NCBI RefSeq assembly: GCF_019929575.1
Contig: NZ_JAHZPU010000014.1
Span: forward strand, 1-49,491
Reading direction: 5' to 3'
Length of the DNA stretch: 49,491 nucleotides
Source: Streptococcus infantis
GTDB lineage: Bacteria; Bacillota; Bacilli; Lactobacillales; Streptococcaceae
Both the position numbers and the translations under genes were made by a program. Under the pieces are notes generated by a model. The model was not told the DNA's origin. It did no database searches and saw only the letters and a list, made by a program, of their open reading frames with translations. The first letter of the stretch is position 1, and the number at the start of each line of letters is the position of its first letter. Of the stretch, positions 7,224-15,129 are shown in pieces.

Positions 7224-9446
7224 ATGACAAAACATGTGTTTCAAACGACTTTTGCGGGTCGTGAGTTGATCGTAGAGACTGGTCAGGTTGCTAAGCAAGC
7301 AAATGGCTCTGTTGTCGTGCGTTACGGTGAGTCAACTGTCTTGACTGCTGCCGTTATGTCTAAGAAGATGGCAACTGGGGATTTCTTCCCACTTCAAGTC
7401 AACTACGAAGAAAAAATGTATGCGGCTGGGAAGTTTCCTGGTGGCTTTATGAAACGTGAAGGACGTCCTTCAACAGATGCGACCTTGACAGCGCGTTTGA
7501 TTGACCGTCCAATCCGTCCGATGTTTGCGGAAGGTTTCCGTAACGAAGTGCAAGTCATCAACACAGTTCTTTCTTACGATGAAAATGCATCTGCACCAAT
7601 GGCAGCTATGTTTGGTTCATCATTGGCACTTTCTATCTCAGACATTCCATTTGACGGACCAATCGCTGGGGTACAAGTGGGTTATGTTGATGGGGAAATC
7701 GTCATCAACCCAACTCAAGAACAAGCAGAGCAATCGCTTCTTGAATTGACAGTAGCTGGTACAAAACACGCTATCAACATGGTAGAGTCTGGTGCCAAAG
7801 AATTGTCAGAAGAAATCATGTTGGAAGCTCTTCTTAAAGGACACGAAGCTGTTAAAGAATTGATTGCCTTCCAAGAAGAAATCGTTGCGGCAGTTGGTAA
7901 AGAAAAAGCAGAAGTAGAATTGCTTCATGTGGATGCTGAATTGCAAGCTGAAATCATCGCAGCCTACAACAGTGACCTCCAAAAAGCGGTTCAAGTAGAA
8001 GAAAAATTGGCGCGTGAAGCTGCAACTCAAGCAGTTAAAGACCAAGTGACTGCTGTTTACGAAGAAAAATATGCAGGCCACGAAGAATTTGACCGTATCA
8101 TGCGTGATGTGGCTGAAATCTTGGAACAAATGGAACATGCAGAAGTGCGCCGTTTGATCACAGAAGACAAGGTTCGTCCTGATGGCCGTAAGGTCGATGA
8201 AATCCGTCCTTTGGATGCACAAGTGGACTACCTTCCTCGCGTACACGGTTCAGGACTATTTACTCGTGGACAAACTCAGGCGCTTTCTATCTTGACTTTG
8301 GCGCCAATGGGTGAAACGCAAATCATCGATGGTTTGGATCCAGAGTATAAGAAACGCTTTATGCACCACTATAACTTCCCACAATACTCTGTAGGGGAAA
8401 CTGGTCGTTACGGTGCGCCAGGTCGTCGTGAAATTGGTCACGGTGCTCTCGGTGAGCGTGCCCTTGCTCAAGTATTGCCAAGCTTGGAAGAATTCCCATA
8501 TGCTATCCGTCTAGTAGCAGAAGTCTTGGAATCAAACGGTTCTTCATCTCAAGCCTCTATCTGTGCCGGCACTCTTGCCCTTATGGCTGGTGGTGTGCCA
8601 ATCAAGGCGCCAGTAGCAGGGATTGCTATGGGTCTTATCTCAGATGGAAACAACTATACAGTATTGACAGATATCCAAGGTTTGGAAGACCACTTTGGAG
8701 ACATGGACTTCAAGGTTGCAGGTACTCGTGACGGGATTACAGCCCTTCAAATGGATATCAAAATTCAAGGGATTACTGCAGAAATCTTGACAGAAGCTCT
8801 TGCTCAAGCCAAGAAAGCTCGTTTTGAGATCCTTGACGTCATCGAAGCTACCATTCCAGAAGTTCGTCCAGAATTGGCTCCAACTGCTCCGAAAATTGAT
8901 ACTATCAAGATTGATGTGGACAAGATCAAGATTGTTATCGGTAAGGGTGGAGAAACAATCGATAAGATCATCGCTGAAACAGGCGTTAAGATTGATATCG
9001 ACGAAGAAGGTAACGTATCTATCTACTCAAGTGACCAAGCTGCCATTAACCGTACCAAAGAAATCATTGCTGATTTGGTTCGTGAAGCTAAAGTGGATGA
9101 AGTCTACCATGCCAAAGTTGTTCGTATTGAGAAATTCGGTGCCTTTGTCAACCTCTTTGACAAGACTGATGCCCTCGTTCACATCTCTGAAATGGCTTGG
9201 ACTCGTACCAACCGTGTCGAAGACTTGGTAGCTATCGGCGATGAAGTGGATGTTAAGATTATCAAGATTGATGAAAAAGGTCGTGTCGATGCTTCTATGA
9301 AAGCACTCTTGCCACGTCCGCCGAAACCTGAACATTCAGAAGAAAAAGGTGAAAAGGGTCATCGTCATGGCGATCGTCCTCGTCACCACCACAAGGATCA
9401 CAAACCTAAGAAAGAAACCACAGAAACACCAAAAGACTCAGAATAA
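7224..9446 (+). CDS. pnp: Polyribonucleotide nucleotidyltransferase (PNPase)
   Basis: PNPase degrades RNA 3' to 5' by phosphorolysis and can add tails in the reverse reaction; it works as a trimer in mRNA turnover. The 740 residues show two RNase PH domains (about 10-230 and 315-540, with the [21 protein letters not shown] active-site region), a KH domain with the [12 protein letters not shown] loop, and an S1 domain ([16 protein letters not shown]...LVHISEMAW). The tail is rich in His, Lys and Glu. ATG 7224 is chosen over an upstream start at 7161 because AAAGGGG lies at 7211-7217 and the protein family starts there. cysE follows 14 bp after the stop. The long leader with duplicated hairpins could matter, since PNPase often controls its own mRNA through leader structure. 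Confidence 0.97.
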   Translation: MTKHVFQTTFAGRELIVETGQVAKQANGSVVVRYGESTVLTAAVMSKKMATGDFFPLQVNYEEKMYAAGKFPGGFMKREGRPSTDATLTARLIDRPIRPMFAEGFRNEVQVINTVLSYDENASAPMAAMFGSSLALSISDIPFDGPIAGVQVGYVDGEIVINPTQEQAEQSLLELTVAGTKHAINMVESGAKELSEEIMLEALLKGHEAVKELIAFQEEIVAAVGKEKAEVELLHVDAELQAEIIAAYNSDLQKAVQVEEKLAREAATQAVKDQVTAVYEEKYAGHEEFDRIMRDVAEILEQMEHAEVRRLITEDKVRPDGRKVDEIRPLDAQVDYLPRVHGSGLFTRGQTQALSILTLAPMGETQIIDGLDPEYKKRFMHHYNFPQYSVGETGRYGAPGRREIGHGALGERALAQVLPSLEEFPYAIRLVAEVLESNGSSSQASICAGTLALMAGGVPIKAPVAGIAMGLISDGNNYTVLTDIQGLEDHFGDMDFKVAGTRDGITALQMDIKIQGITAEILTEALAQAKKARFEILDVIEATIPEVRPELAPTAPKIDTIKIDVDKIKIVIGKGGETIDKIIAETGVKIDIDEEGNVSIYSSDQAAINRTKEIIADLVREAKVDEVYHAKVVRIEKFGAFVNLFDKTDALVHISEMAWTRTNRVEDLVAIGDEVDVKIIKIDEKGRVDASMKALLPRPPKPEHSEEKGEKGHRHGDRPRHHHKDHKPKKETTETPKDSE

Positions 9447-9460
9447 GAAAGGAGAAATGT

Positions 9461-10078
9461 ATGGGATGGTGGCGTGAAACCATTGATATCGTAAAAGAAA
9501 ATGATCCAGCGGCTCGCACCACTTTGGAGGTTCTTTTGACCTATCCTGGTGTGAAAGCCTTGGCTGCCCACCGTCTCTCTCATTTTCTCTGGAAACATGG
9601 CTTTAAGCTCTTAGCTCGTATGCACAGCCAGTTTTGGCGCTTTTGGACTCAGATTGAGATCCACCCAGGTGCTCAGATCGAATCTGGTGTCTTTATCGAC
9701 CATGGTTCAGGTCTTGTAATTGGGGAGACGGCTATCGTTGAAAAAGGCGTTCTTCTCTACCATGGGGTAACCCTTGGTGGGACAGGGAAGGATATTGGCA
9801 AACGCCATCCGACAGTACGTAAGGGAGCTCTCATATCTGCACATGCCCAAGTTATCGGACCTGTAGAAATCGGTGAAAATGCCAAAGTCGGTGCTGCAGC
9901 AGTTGTTGTAGCAGATGTTCCTAGCGATGTGACGGTTGTCGGTATTCCTGCTAAGATTGTCCGAGTGCATGGGCAAAAGGATGAACCAACCATTCATGAA
10001 GTTGAAGGAAAACGGGAATACTACGTCAATAAACTCGAGCAAGCGAGAGATGCCAGTCATAGATCGTCCGAGCTTTAA
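9461..10078 (+). CDS. cysE: Serine O-acetyltransferase CysE
   Basis: CysE makes O-acetylserine from serine and acetyl-CoA, the first step of cysteine synthesis. The 205-residue protein has the N-terminal helical region (WWRETIDIVKENDPAARTTLE) and a left-handed beta-helix of hexapeptide repeats over about residues 65-170, including HPGAQIESGVFIDHGSG with the catalytic Asp-His and the HGVTLGGTGK acyl-CoA segment. A good AAGGAG precedes the ATG. It sits 14 bp after pnp and is probably read from the same transcript; cysS lies downstream but is separated by a gene remnant, another gene and a hairpin. Confidence 0.95.
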   Translation: MGWWRETIDIVKENDPAARTTLEVLLTYPGVKALAAHRLSHFLWKHGFKLLARMHSQFWRFWTQIEIHPGAQIESGVFIDHGSGLVIGETAIVEKGVLLYHGVTLGGTGKDIGKRHPTVRKGALISAHAQVIGPVEIGENAKVGAAAVVVADVPSDVTVVGIPAKIVRVHGQKDEPTIHEVEGKREYYVNKLEQARDASHRSSEL

Positions 10079-10085
10079 CATTTGA

Positions 10086-10154
10086 TTTCGTTCGTTTGAA
10101 AAGATTGGCTTTGTCAAACAAACCCAAGTGGTCTATCTGAATGCGAAAGAGTAA
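10086..10154 (+). pseudogene. Remnant of a GNAT acetyltransferase gene (3' end only)
   Basis: Between cysE and the nucleoside phosphorylase there are 22 codons plus a stop that read FRSFEKIGFVKQTQVVYLNA then Lys-Glu. RSFEKIGF is the classic C-terminal GNAT motif (R-x-FYEKLGF). An in-frame TGA at 10083-10085 closes the frame upstream, so nothing larger remains. I recall a GNAT gene near this position in pneumococcal genomes, which would make this a deletion scar. Confidence 0.7.
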
Positions 10155-10157
10155 TAA

Positions 10158-10919
10158 ATGCTATTAGATGAATTTGAAAATGTACCTGCTGTTATAGAGC
10201 CAACTGATCGAAGCCTCCTTAGTGGTGGAGAAGTTTGTGATACCATTATCTTGTCTTTTAATGGAGAAATCCTTGAACGAGTAAAGCAGATAGAAGGTGT
10301 CTACGAAGGTGGCTATCTTACCAATCTAAATGGCAAACTGCCATGGTATATCTATGAAAAAGATGGGAGTAAGGTAGCAGTTGCTATGGCTACTATTGGA
10401 GCTCCAATGGTTGTTGGACTCTTAGAAGAACTAAAAGCAAGAGGGTTTAAAAACTTTATCGTTTTAGGGTCTTGTGGAGTTCTGGACCAGTCTATTCAAG
10501 CAGATAAGATTATCCTACCAAGCTCGGCTTTACGTGATGAAGGTACTAGTTATCACTATGCTCCAGCAAGTGATGAAATAGCCTATGATCGATCTCTACT
10601 CTTAACTATGGAAAAAGCCTTGGATAAAGCTGGTATTGAGCATATTCGAACAAAGTCTTGGACCACAGATGCCTTCTATCGTGAGACAGCTGCTAAGATC
10701 AAACGAAGACTAGCAGCAGGAGCTAGAGTTGTAGATATGGAAGCTTCAGCTATCATGGCCTGGGCCCAATATCGACAAGCCAATGTCTATCAATTTTTCT
10801 ACACAGCTGACTATGTCGACCATCACAATCACGAATGGGATGCTAGACGCGAGGATAGAAAAGCGGATGCTATGACTTTCTTTGAGATTGCCCTAGTCAT
10901 TGCTCAAGAGTTAGTTTAG
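10158..10919 (+). CDS. Nucleoside phosphorylase family protein (uridine phosphorylase-like)
   Basis: A 253-residue member of the PNP/UDP phosphorylase family, which splits nucleosides with phosphate (or water) to base and sugar phosphate. Recognisable parts are VAMATIGAPMVVGLLEEL (phosphate-side loop, about residues 76-93), FIVLGSCGVLD (base site), RDEGTSYHY and VVDMEASAIMAWAQYR (ribose-binding Met-Glu, about 192-207). The chain carries no signal peptide. The start ATG 10158 is 3 bp after the stop of the GNAT remnant, with only a weak GAAAGAG site. Uridine phosphorylase is the best guess; purine nucleosides cannot be excluded from sequence alone. Confidence 0.8.
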   Translation: MLLDEFENVPAVIEPTDRSLLSGGEVCDTIILSFNGEILERVKQIEGVYEGGYLTNLNGKLPWYIYEKDGSKVAVAMATIGAPMVVGLLEELKARGFKNFIVLGSCGVLDQSIQADKIILPSSALRDEGTSYHYAPASDEIAYDRSLLLTMEKALDKAGIEHIRTKSWTTDAFYRETAAKIKRRLAAGARVVDMEASAIMAWAQYRQANVYQFFYTADYVDHHNHEWDARREDRKADAMTFFEIALVIAQELV

Positions 10920-10952
10920 ACTAGTTTTTACGATAAATTCGAAACAAGAAAG

Positions 10953-11016
10953 GAAGGGAGCCTAACGGAAAACATAGAAATAAAACTTCCGTAGTGACTC
11001 CCTTCATCTTTTTACT
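10953..11016 (+). terminator. Imperfect long hairpin, probable terminator
   Basis: GAAGGGAG pairs with CTCCCTTC (10953-10960 with 10998-11005) and an inner ACGGAA pairs with TTCCGT. ATCTTTTTACTT follows. It separates the phosphorylase gene from cysS. Confidence 0.55.
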
Positions 11017-11147
11017 TCATTCTTCTTTTATGTTTAGAAAGGAGCAAGGAATTCCGATTTGTGACAGGCAATCGGACTAAAATTTAGTTGAACAGTTAGT
11101 TATGAAAATATCTGTTTATGAATTTTAGCTTTCCTGACTATTATTTT

Positions 11148-12491
11148 ATGATTAAAATCTATGACACCATGTCTCGTGATTTACGAGAATTTGTCCCAAT
11201 TACAAAGGGCAAGGTTCTCATGTATGTCTGTGGGCCAACGGTATATAATTATATCCACGTGGGGAATGCCCGCTCAACAGTAGCCTTCGATACCATTCGT
11301 CGCTACTTTGAGTACCGTGGTTATGAGGTTGCCTACATTTCCAACTTTACCGATGTAGATGACAAGATTATCAACCGTGCCAAGGAAGAAGGCATCACAC
11401 CTCAGGAAGTAGCGGACAAGTATATTGCGGCCTTTCGTGAGGATGTGACAGCTTTGGGTGTTAAACCTGCGACTCGTCATCCACGTGTTGTAGAGTTTAT
11501 GGCTGATATCATCCGCTTTGTAGAAGACTTGATTAAAAAGGGCTATGCTTATGAGAGTCAAGGAGATGTCTATTTTCGTGTAGAAAAATCTCATAACTAT
11601 GCTAAGTTGGCCAATAAAACCTTGGAAGACTTGGAGCTAGGTGCTTCAGGTCGAACGGATGAAGAAACAGCTCGTAAGGAAAATCCTGTGGACTTTGCCC
11701 TCTGGAAATCTGCCAAACCAGGTGAGATTTCTTGGGATAGTCCATGGGGACCAGGTCGTCCAGGCTGGCATATCGAGTGTTCGGTCATGTCAACGGAGAT
11801 TTTAGGAGATACCATCGATATTCACGGTGGTGGAGCAGACCTTGAGTTCCCTCACCATACAAATGAAATTGCCCAGTCAGAAGCTAAAACAGGCAAGACC
11901 TTCGCCAACTACTGGATGCACAATGGCTTTGTCAATATCGACAATGTCAAGATGTCTAAGTCTTTGGGAAACTTCATTACGGTACACGATGCTCTCAAAA
12001 CTATCGACGGTCAAGTATTGCGTTTCTTCTTTGCGACTCAGCACTACCGTAAGCCTATCAACTTTACAGAAAAAGCAGTACGTGATGCAGAGACTAATCT
12101 CAAGTATTTGAAGAACACTTACGAGCAACCATTTTCTGGAACTGTAGATGCTCAAGAGTTACAGGTTTTTAAAGATAAGTTTGTAGCGGCCATGGATGAG
12201 GATTTCAATACAGCTAACGGAATCACAGTTGTCTTTGAAATGGCCAAATGGATCAATTCAGGTAACTATGATGCAGCCGTTAAGGAAGCTCTTGCGGCGA
12301 TGTTAGAAGTCTTTGGAGTGGTCTTTGTTGAGGAAGATTTGGATGAAGAGATTGAAGCCTTGATTCAAAAACGCCAAGAAGCGCGTGCCAATCGTGACTT
12401 TGCGACAGCTGACCAAATCCGTGACCAACTAGCTGCACAAGGGATTAAGCTACTTGACACAAAGGATGGAGTGAGGTGGACACGTGATTGA
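11148..12491 (+). CDS. cysS: Cysteinyl-tRNA synthetase
   Basis: CysS charges tRNA-Cys. The 447-residue protein has the class I signature region CGPTVYNYIHVGNAR (HIGH-like HVGN), the zinc-binding Cys/His set (CGPTV, IECSVM, HGGGADLEFPHHTNE) and KMSKSLGNF near residue 268. ATG 11148 (MIKIYDTM) matches the family start; a frame extension to 11118 exists but is not conserved. Neither start has a good ribosome-binding site, which is odd for a gene like this. No T-box was found in the 10920-11147 leader. mrnC overlaps its end by 8 bp, so the two are translationally coupled. Confidence 0.96.
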   Translation: MIKIYDTMSRDLREFVPITKGKVLMYVCGPTVYNYIHVGNARSTVAFDTIRRYFEYRGYEVAYISNFTDVDDKIINRAKEEGITPQEVADKYIAAFREDVTALGVKPATRHPRVVEFMADIIRFVEDLIKKGYAYESQGDVYFRVEKSHNYAKLANKTLEDLELGASGRTDEETARKENPVDFALWKSAKPGEISWDSPWGPGRPGWHIECSVMSTEILGDTIDIHGGGADLEFPHHTNEIAQSEAKTGKTFANYWMHNGFVNIDNVKMSKSLGNFITVHDALKTIDGQVLRFFFATQHYRKPINFTEKAVRDAETNLKYLKNTYEQPFSGTVDAQELQVFKDKFVAAMDEDFNTANGITVVFEMAKWINSGNYDAAVKEALAAMLEVFGVVFVEEDLDEEIEALIQKRQEARANRDFATADQIRDQLAAQGIKLLDTKDGVRWTRD

Positions 12492-12870
12492 TGTCAATCT
12501 CATTAACGGGATTGCTCTAGCTTTTGAAGGAGATGCAGTTTATTCTATGTATATCCGTCGCCATCTCATTCTCAAAGGCATGACCAAGCCCAATAAACTT
12601 CACCAAGAGGCAACCAAGTATGTGTCGGCCAAGGCTCAGGCACATTTGATTTCCCTCATGCTGGAAGAAGAAGTCCTAACGGAAAAAGAAGAAGAAATCT
12701 ATAAACGGGGTCGCAATACCAACAGCCATACTAAGGCTAAGAATGCGGATGTGGTAACCTACCGTATGTCCACGGGTTTTGAAGCGGTCATGGGCTATCT
12801 TCATATGACTGAAAATGTGGAACGCCTAGAAACCTTGATTTCTTGGTGCATCCAAAAAGTGGAGGGCTAG
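12484..12870 (+). CDS. mrnC: Mini-ribonuclease III
   Basis: Mini-III is an RNase III catalytic domain without a double-strand binding domain; in Bacillus it matures 23S rRNA ends. The 128-residue protein begins with GTG and has the conserved helix NGIALAFEGDAVYSMYIRRH (catalytic Glu-Gly-Asp-Ala) and the later ADVVTYRMSTGFEAVMGYLH, which carries the second acidic metal-binding Glu. It overlaps cysS by 8 bp; this pairing is normal in Firmicutes. Confidence 0.93.
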   Translation: MIDVNLINGIALAFEGDAVYSMYIRRHLILKGMTKPNKLHQEATKYVSAKAQAHLISLMLEEEVLTEKEEEIYKRGRNTNSHTKAKNADVVTYRMSTGFEAVMGYLHMTENVERLETLISWCIQKVEG

Positions 12871-12872
12871 GA

Positions 12873-13742
12873 ATGATTGCAAAAGAACTACTGGATTGGT
12901 TTCCTGATGGTAAAATCTTAGATCAGCCAGTTGATAAAGAGGGTTATCTAAGTCTACCTCTGTCAAATTATCAGTGGCTTTTGCTTGAGGAAGCTAGTCT
13001 TAGCGAGCGTGAAAAACAACTGGTGGCTCTCTTAACCAAACAGGAGCAAACCATTTCCCTCAATCCTTGGTATAGTTATCTCATTGAAGGCAAAGGACAG
13101 GCACCGCAAAACTTTAAAAAATTGCAGCTTGTCTATTGTCACCTATCCTATTTCCAACAGGAAAATTTAACGTCTTGGTTAGAGATGATGGGAACCCTCT
13201 TTCCAAATTGTCAAACAGTGCTTCAGGTGGGAGCGCAGGATTACATTTTTGTTCTCCAACAGGATAAGTACATATCCGTTCGCTCTATCTTGATGGATAC
13301 CTTGGAAGCCGTAGAATATGACTTTGGAGTACGTTTGTCCATCATGTTAGGTCAGGTCTGGTCACAGACAGGACATCAGGCTCTGTCAGATCTCATCAAA
13401 GCAGAACGTGATTTGTTCAAAAACTGGTGGCGACAAGGGCATCAAGGGTTCCATACTTTTTCTCAACTCTATCTGTGGAGTATGGGTGAAAGAATCGTGG
13501 ATCTCCGAGTTGTCAAGGAATATCTGCATCAGATGATTGTGGACCAGGATCAGATTCAGGAAATCATCCTTTCACTGTGGGAAAATAGTGCTGTCCTTAC
13601 GAAGACAGCTCAGCAACTGTATTTACATCGCAATTCTCTCCAATACAAGATTGATAAATGGGAAGAATTGACAGGGCTTCAGTTGAAAGAATTGACTGAC
13701 TTGACCTTGTGCTATCAGTTGATTTTACCAGATATTATTTAA
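12873..13742 (+). CDS. PucR/CdaR-type HTH regulator
   Basis: A 289-residue protein whose last 60 residues form the PucR C-terminal helix-turn-helix (HTH_30): TAQQLYLHRNSLQYKIDKWEELTGLQ. The first 220 residues are not a domain I recognise and probably sense a ligand. ATG 12873 has GGAGGG at 12861-12866; the frame is open upstream into mrnC but that is overlap. It follows mrnC by 2 bp, yet it faces msmK, the shared ATPase of several sugar importers, across a 113-bp gap with a terminator and a cre-like site. Control of msmK or of sugar use is a reasonable guess from position only. Confidence 0.8.
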   Translation: MIAKELLDWFPDGKILDQPVDKEGYLSLPLSNYQWLLLEEASLSEREKQLVALLTKQEQTISLNPWYSYLIEGKGQAPQNFKKLQLVYCHLSYFQQENLTSWLEMMGTLFPNCQTVLQVGAQDYIFVLQQDKYISVRSILMDTLEAVEYDFGVRLSIMLGQVWSQTGHQALSDLIKAERDLFKNWWRQGHQGFHTFSQLYLWSMGERIVDLRVVKEYLHQMIVDQDQIQEIILSLWENSAVLTKTAQQLYLHRNSLQYKIDKWEELTGLQLKELTDLTLCYQLILPDII

Positions 13743-13780
13743 AGTTTTGTGCAAGTTGCACAGAACTTTTTTATTTTTTT
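13742..13780 (+). terminator. Terminator before msmK
   Basis: AAGTT-T-TGTGCAA pairs with TTGCACA-G-AACTT; TTTTATTTTTTT follows. It starts at the last base of the regulator stop codon. Confidence 0.8.
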
Positions 13781-13798
13781 GGTCACCTTGCCATAGAA

Positions 13799-13822
13799 AT
13801 GTAAAGCGTTTTCATCTATAAT
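13799..13822 (+). promoter_or_regulatory. cre-like CcpA site and -10 box of msmK
   Basis: ATGTAAAGCGTTTTCAT (13799-13815) reads ATGAAAACGCTTTACAT on the other strand. This fits the catabolite-responsive element core AAAACGCTTT, with one extra base in one arm. TATAAT follows at 13817-13822, so CcpA bound here would block RNA polymerase. The -35 is poor. Confidence 0.6.
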
Positions 13823-13855
13823 AAAACTATCAAATGACAAAAGGAGTTCACCGAA

Positions 13856-14986
13856 ATGGTAGAATTAAATCTTAAAAATATTTACAAAAAATATCCAAAT
13901 AGCGAACACTATTCAGTTGAAGATTTCAACTTGAACATTAAAGACAAAGAGTTCATCGTTTTCGTAGGACCTTCAGGATGTGGTAAATCAACTACTCTTC
14001 GTATGATTGCAGGTCTTGAAGACATCACAGAAGGTACTGCATCTATCGATGGCGTGGTTGTCAATGACGTAGCTCCAAAAGACCGTGACATCGCCATGGT
14101 ATTCCAAAACTACGCTCTTTACCCACACATGACTGTATACGATAACATGGCTTTTGGTTTGAAATTGCGTAAATACAGCAAAGAAGACATTGACAAACGT
14201 GTACAAGAAGCAGCTGAAATTCTTGGTTTGAAAGAATTCTTGGATCGTAAACCAGCTGACCTTTCAGGTGGTCAACGTCAACGTGTTGCCATGGGTCGTG
14301 CAATCGTCCGTGATGCCAAAGTATTCTTGATGGACGAACCTTTGTCAAACTTGGATGCTAAACTTCGTGTATCAATGCGTGCTGAAATCGCTAAAATCCA
14401 CCGTCGTATTGGAGCTACAACTATCTACGTAACTCACGACCAAACAGAAGCGATGACACTTGCAGACCGTATCGTTATCATGTCAGCAACTAAAAACCCT
14501 GCTGGTACAGGTACTATCGGACGTGTTGAACAAATCGGTACTCCTCAAGAAGTTTACAAAAACCCAGTGAACAAATTCGTAGCAGGATTTATCGGAAGCC
14601 CAGCTATGAACTTCATCAATGTTAAATTGAACGGTGACCGCATTGTTGCTGACGGATTTACTTTGAAAGTTCCAGAAGGTGCTTTGAAAGTTCTTCGTGA
14701 AAAAGGCTACGAAGGAAAAGAATTGATCTTCGGTATCCGTCCAGAAGACGTAAATGCAGAACCTGCTTTCCTTGAAACATTCCCAGAATCAGTTGTGAAA
14801 GCAACAATCTCTGTATCAGAATTGCTCGGTTCAGAATCTCACCTATACTGCCAAGTTGGTAAAGATGAGTTCGTTGCAAAAGTTGACGCTCGTGACTACT
14901 TGCAAGCAGGTGCAACAGTTGAACTTGGATTTGACTTGAACAAAGCACACTTCTTCGACGTAGAAACTGAAAGAACAGTTTACTAA
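13856..14986 (+). CDS. msmK: Multi-sugar ABC transporter ATPase MsmK
   Basis: A 376-residue ATP-binding subunit of the MalK/UgpC type. In streptococci MsmK energises several carbohydrate importers (raffinose, sialic acid, maltodextrin) whose own operons lack an ATPase; the single-gene setting here, with no permease or binding protein nearby, fits that. Visible motifs: Walker [10 protein letters not shown], signature [14 protein letters not shown], Walker [14 protein letters not shown], and the switch His in THDQTEAM. The last 130 residues form the regulatory TOBE/OB domain. AAGGAG lies before ATG 13856. A cre-like site over the promoter suggests glucose repression. Confidence 0.93.
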   Translation: MVELNLKNIYKKYPNSEHYSVEDFNLNIKDKEFIVFVGPSGCGKSTTLRMIAGLEDITEGTASIDGVVVNDVAPKDRDIAMVFQNYALYPHMTVYDNMAFGLKLRKYSKEDIDKRVQEAAEILGLKEFLDRKPADLSGGQRQRVAMGRAIVRDAKVFLMDEPLSNLDAKLRVSMRAEIAKIHRRIGATTIYVTHDQTEAMTLADRIVIMSATKNPAGTGTIGRVEQIGTPQEVYKNPVNKFVAGFIGSPAMNFINVKLNGDRIVADGFTLKVPEGALKVLREKGYEGKELIFGIRPEDVNAEPAFLETFPESVVKATISVSELLGSESHLYCQVGKDEFVAKVDARDYLQAGATVELGFDLNKAHFFDVETERTVY

Positions 14987-15006
14987 GATAGATTTTAAAC
15001 AATGAG

Positions 15007-15037
15007 CACTACTAGAGTTTTTCTAGTAGTGTTTTTT
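15007..15037 (+). terminator. Terminator of msmK
   Basis: CACTACTAGA pairs with TCTAGTAGTG around GTTTT-T; six T follow. Confidence 0.88.
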
Positions 15038-15129
15038 ATCAAGTTTAGCAAACTCTTACAGAATGGGCTTTACTAGTTTTCATATCCTCAAAAAAGTGTT
15101 AAAATGGTAGGAAGAATTGGAGAGTATGC

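Noticed and set aside
7806..8246. A 146-codon minus-strand frame inside pnp rich in Phe and His
   Set aside because: This composition is what complementing a Glu/Lys-rich gene gives; no other evidence for a gene.
10920..11147. Possible T-box in front of cysS
   Set aside because: No GGTGG-N-ACC sequence or antiterminator-like arrangement could be found.
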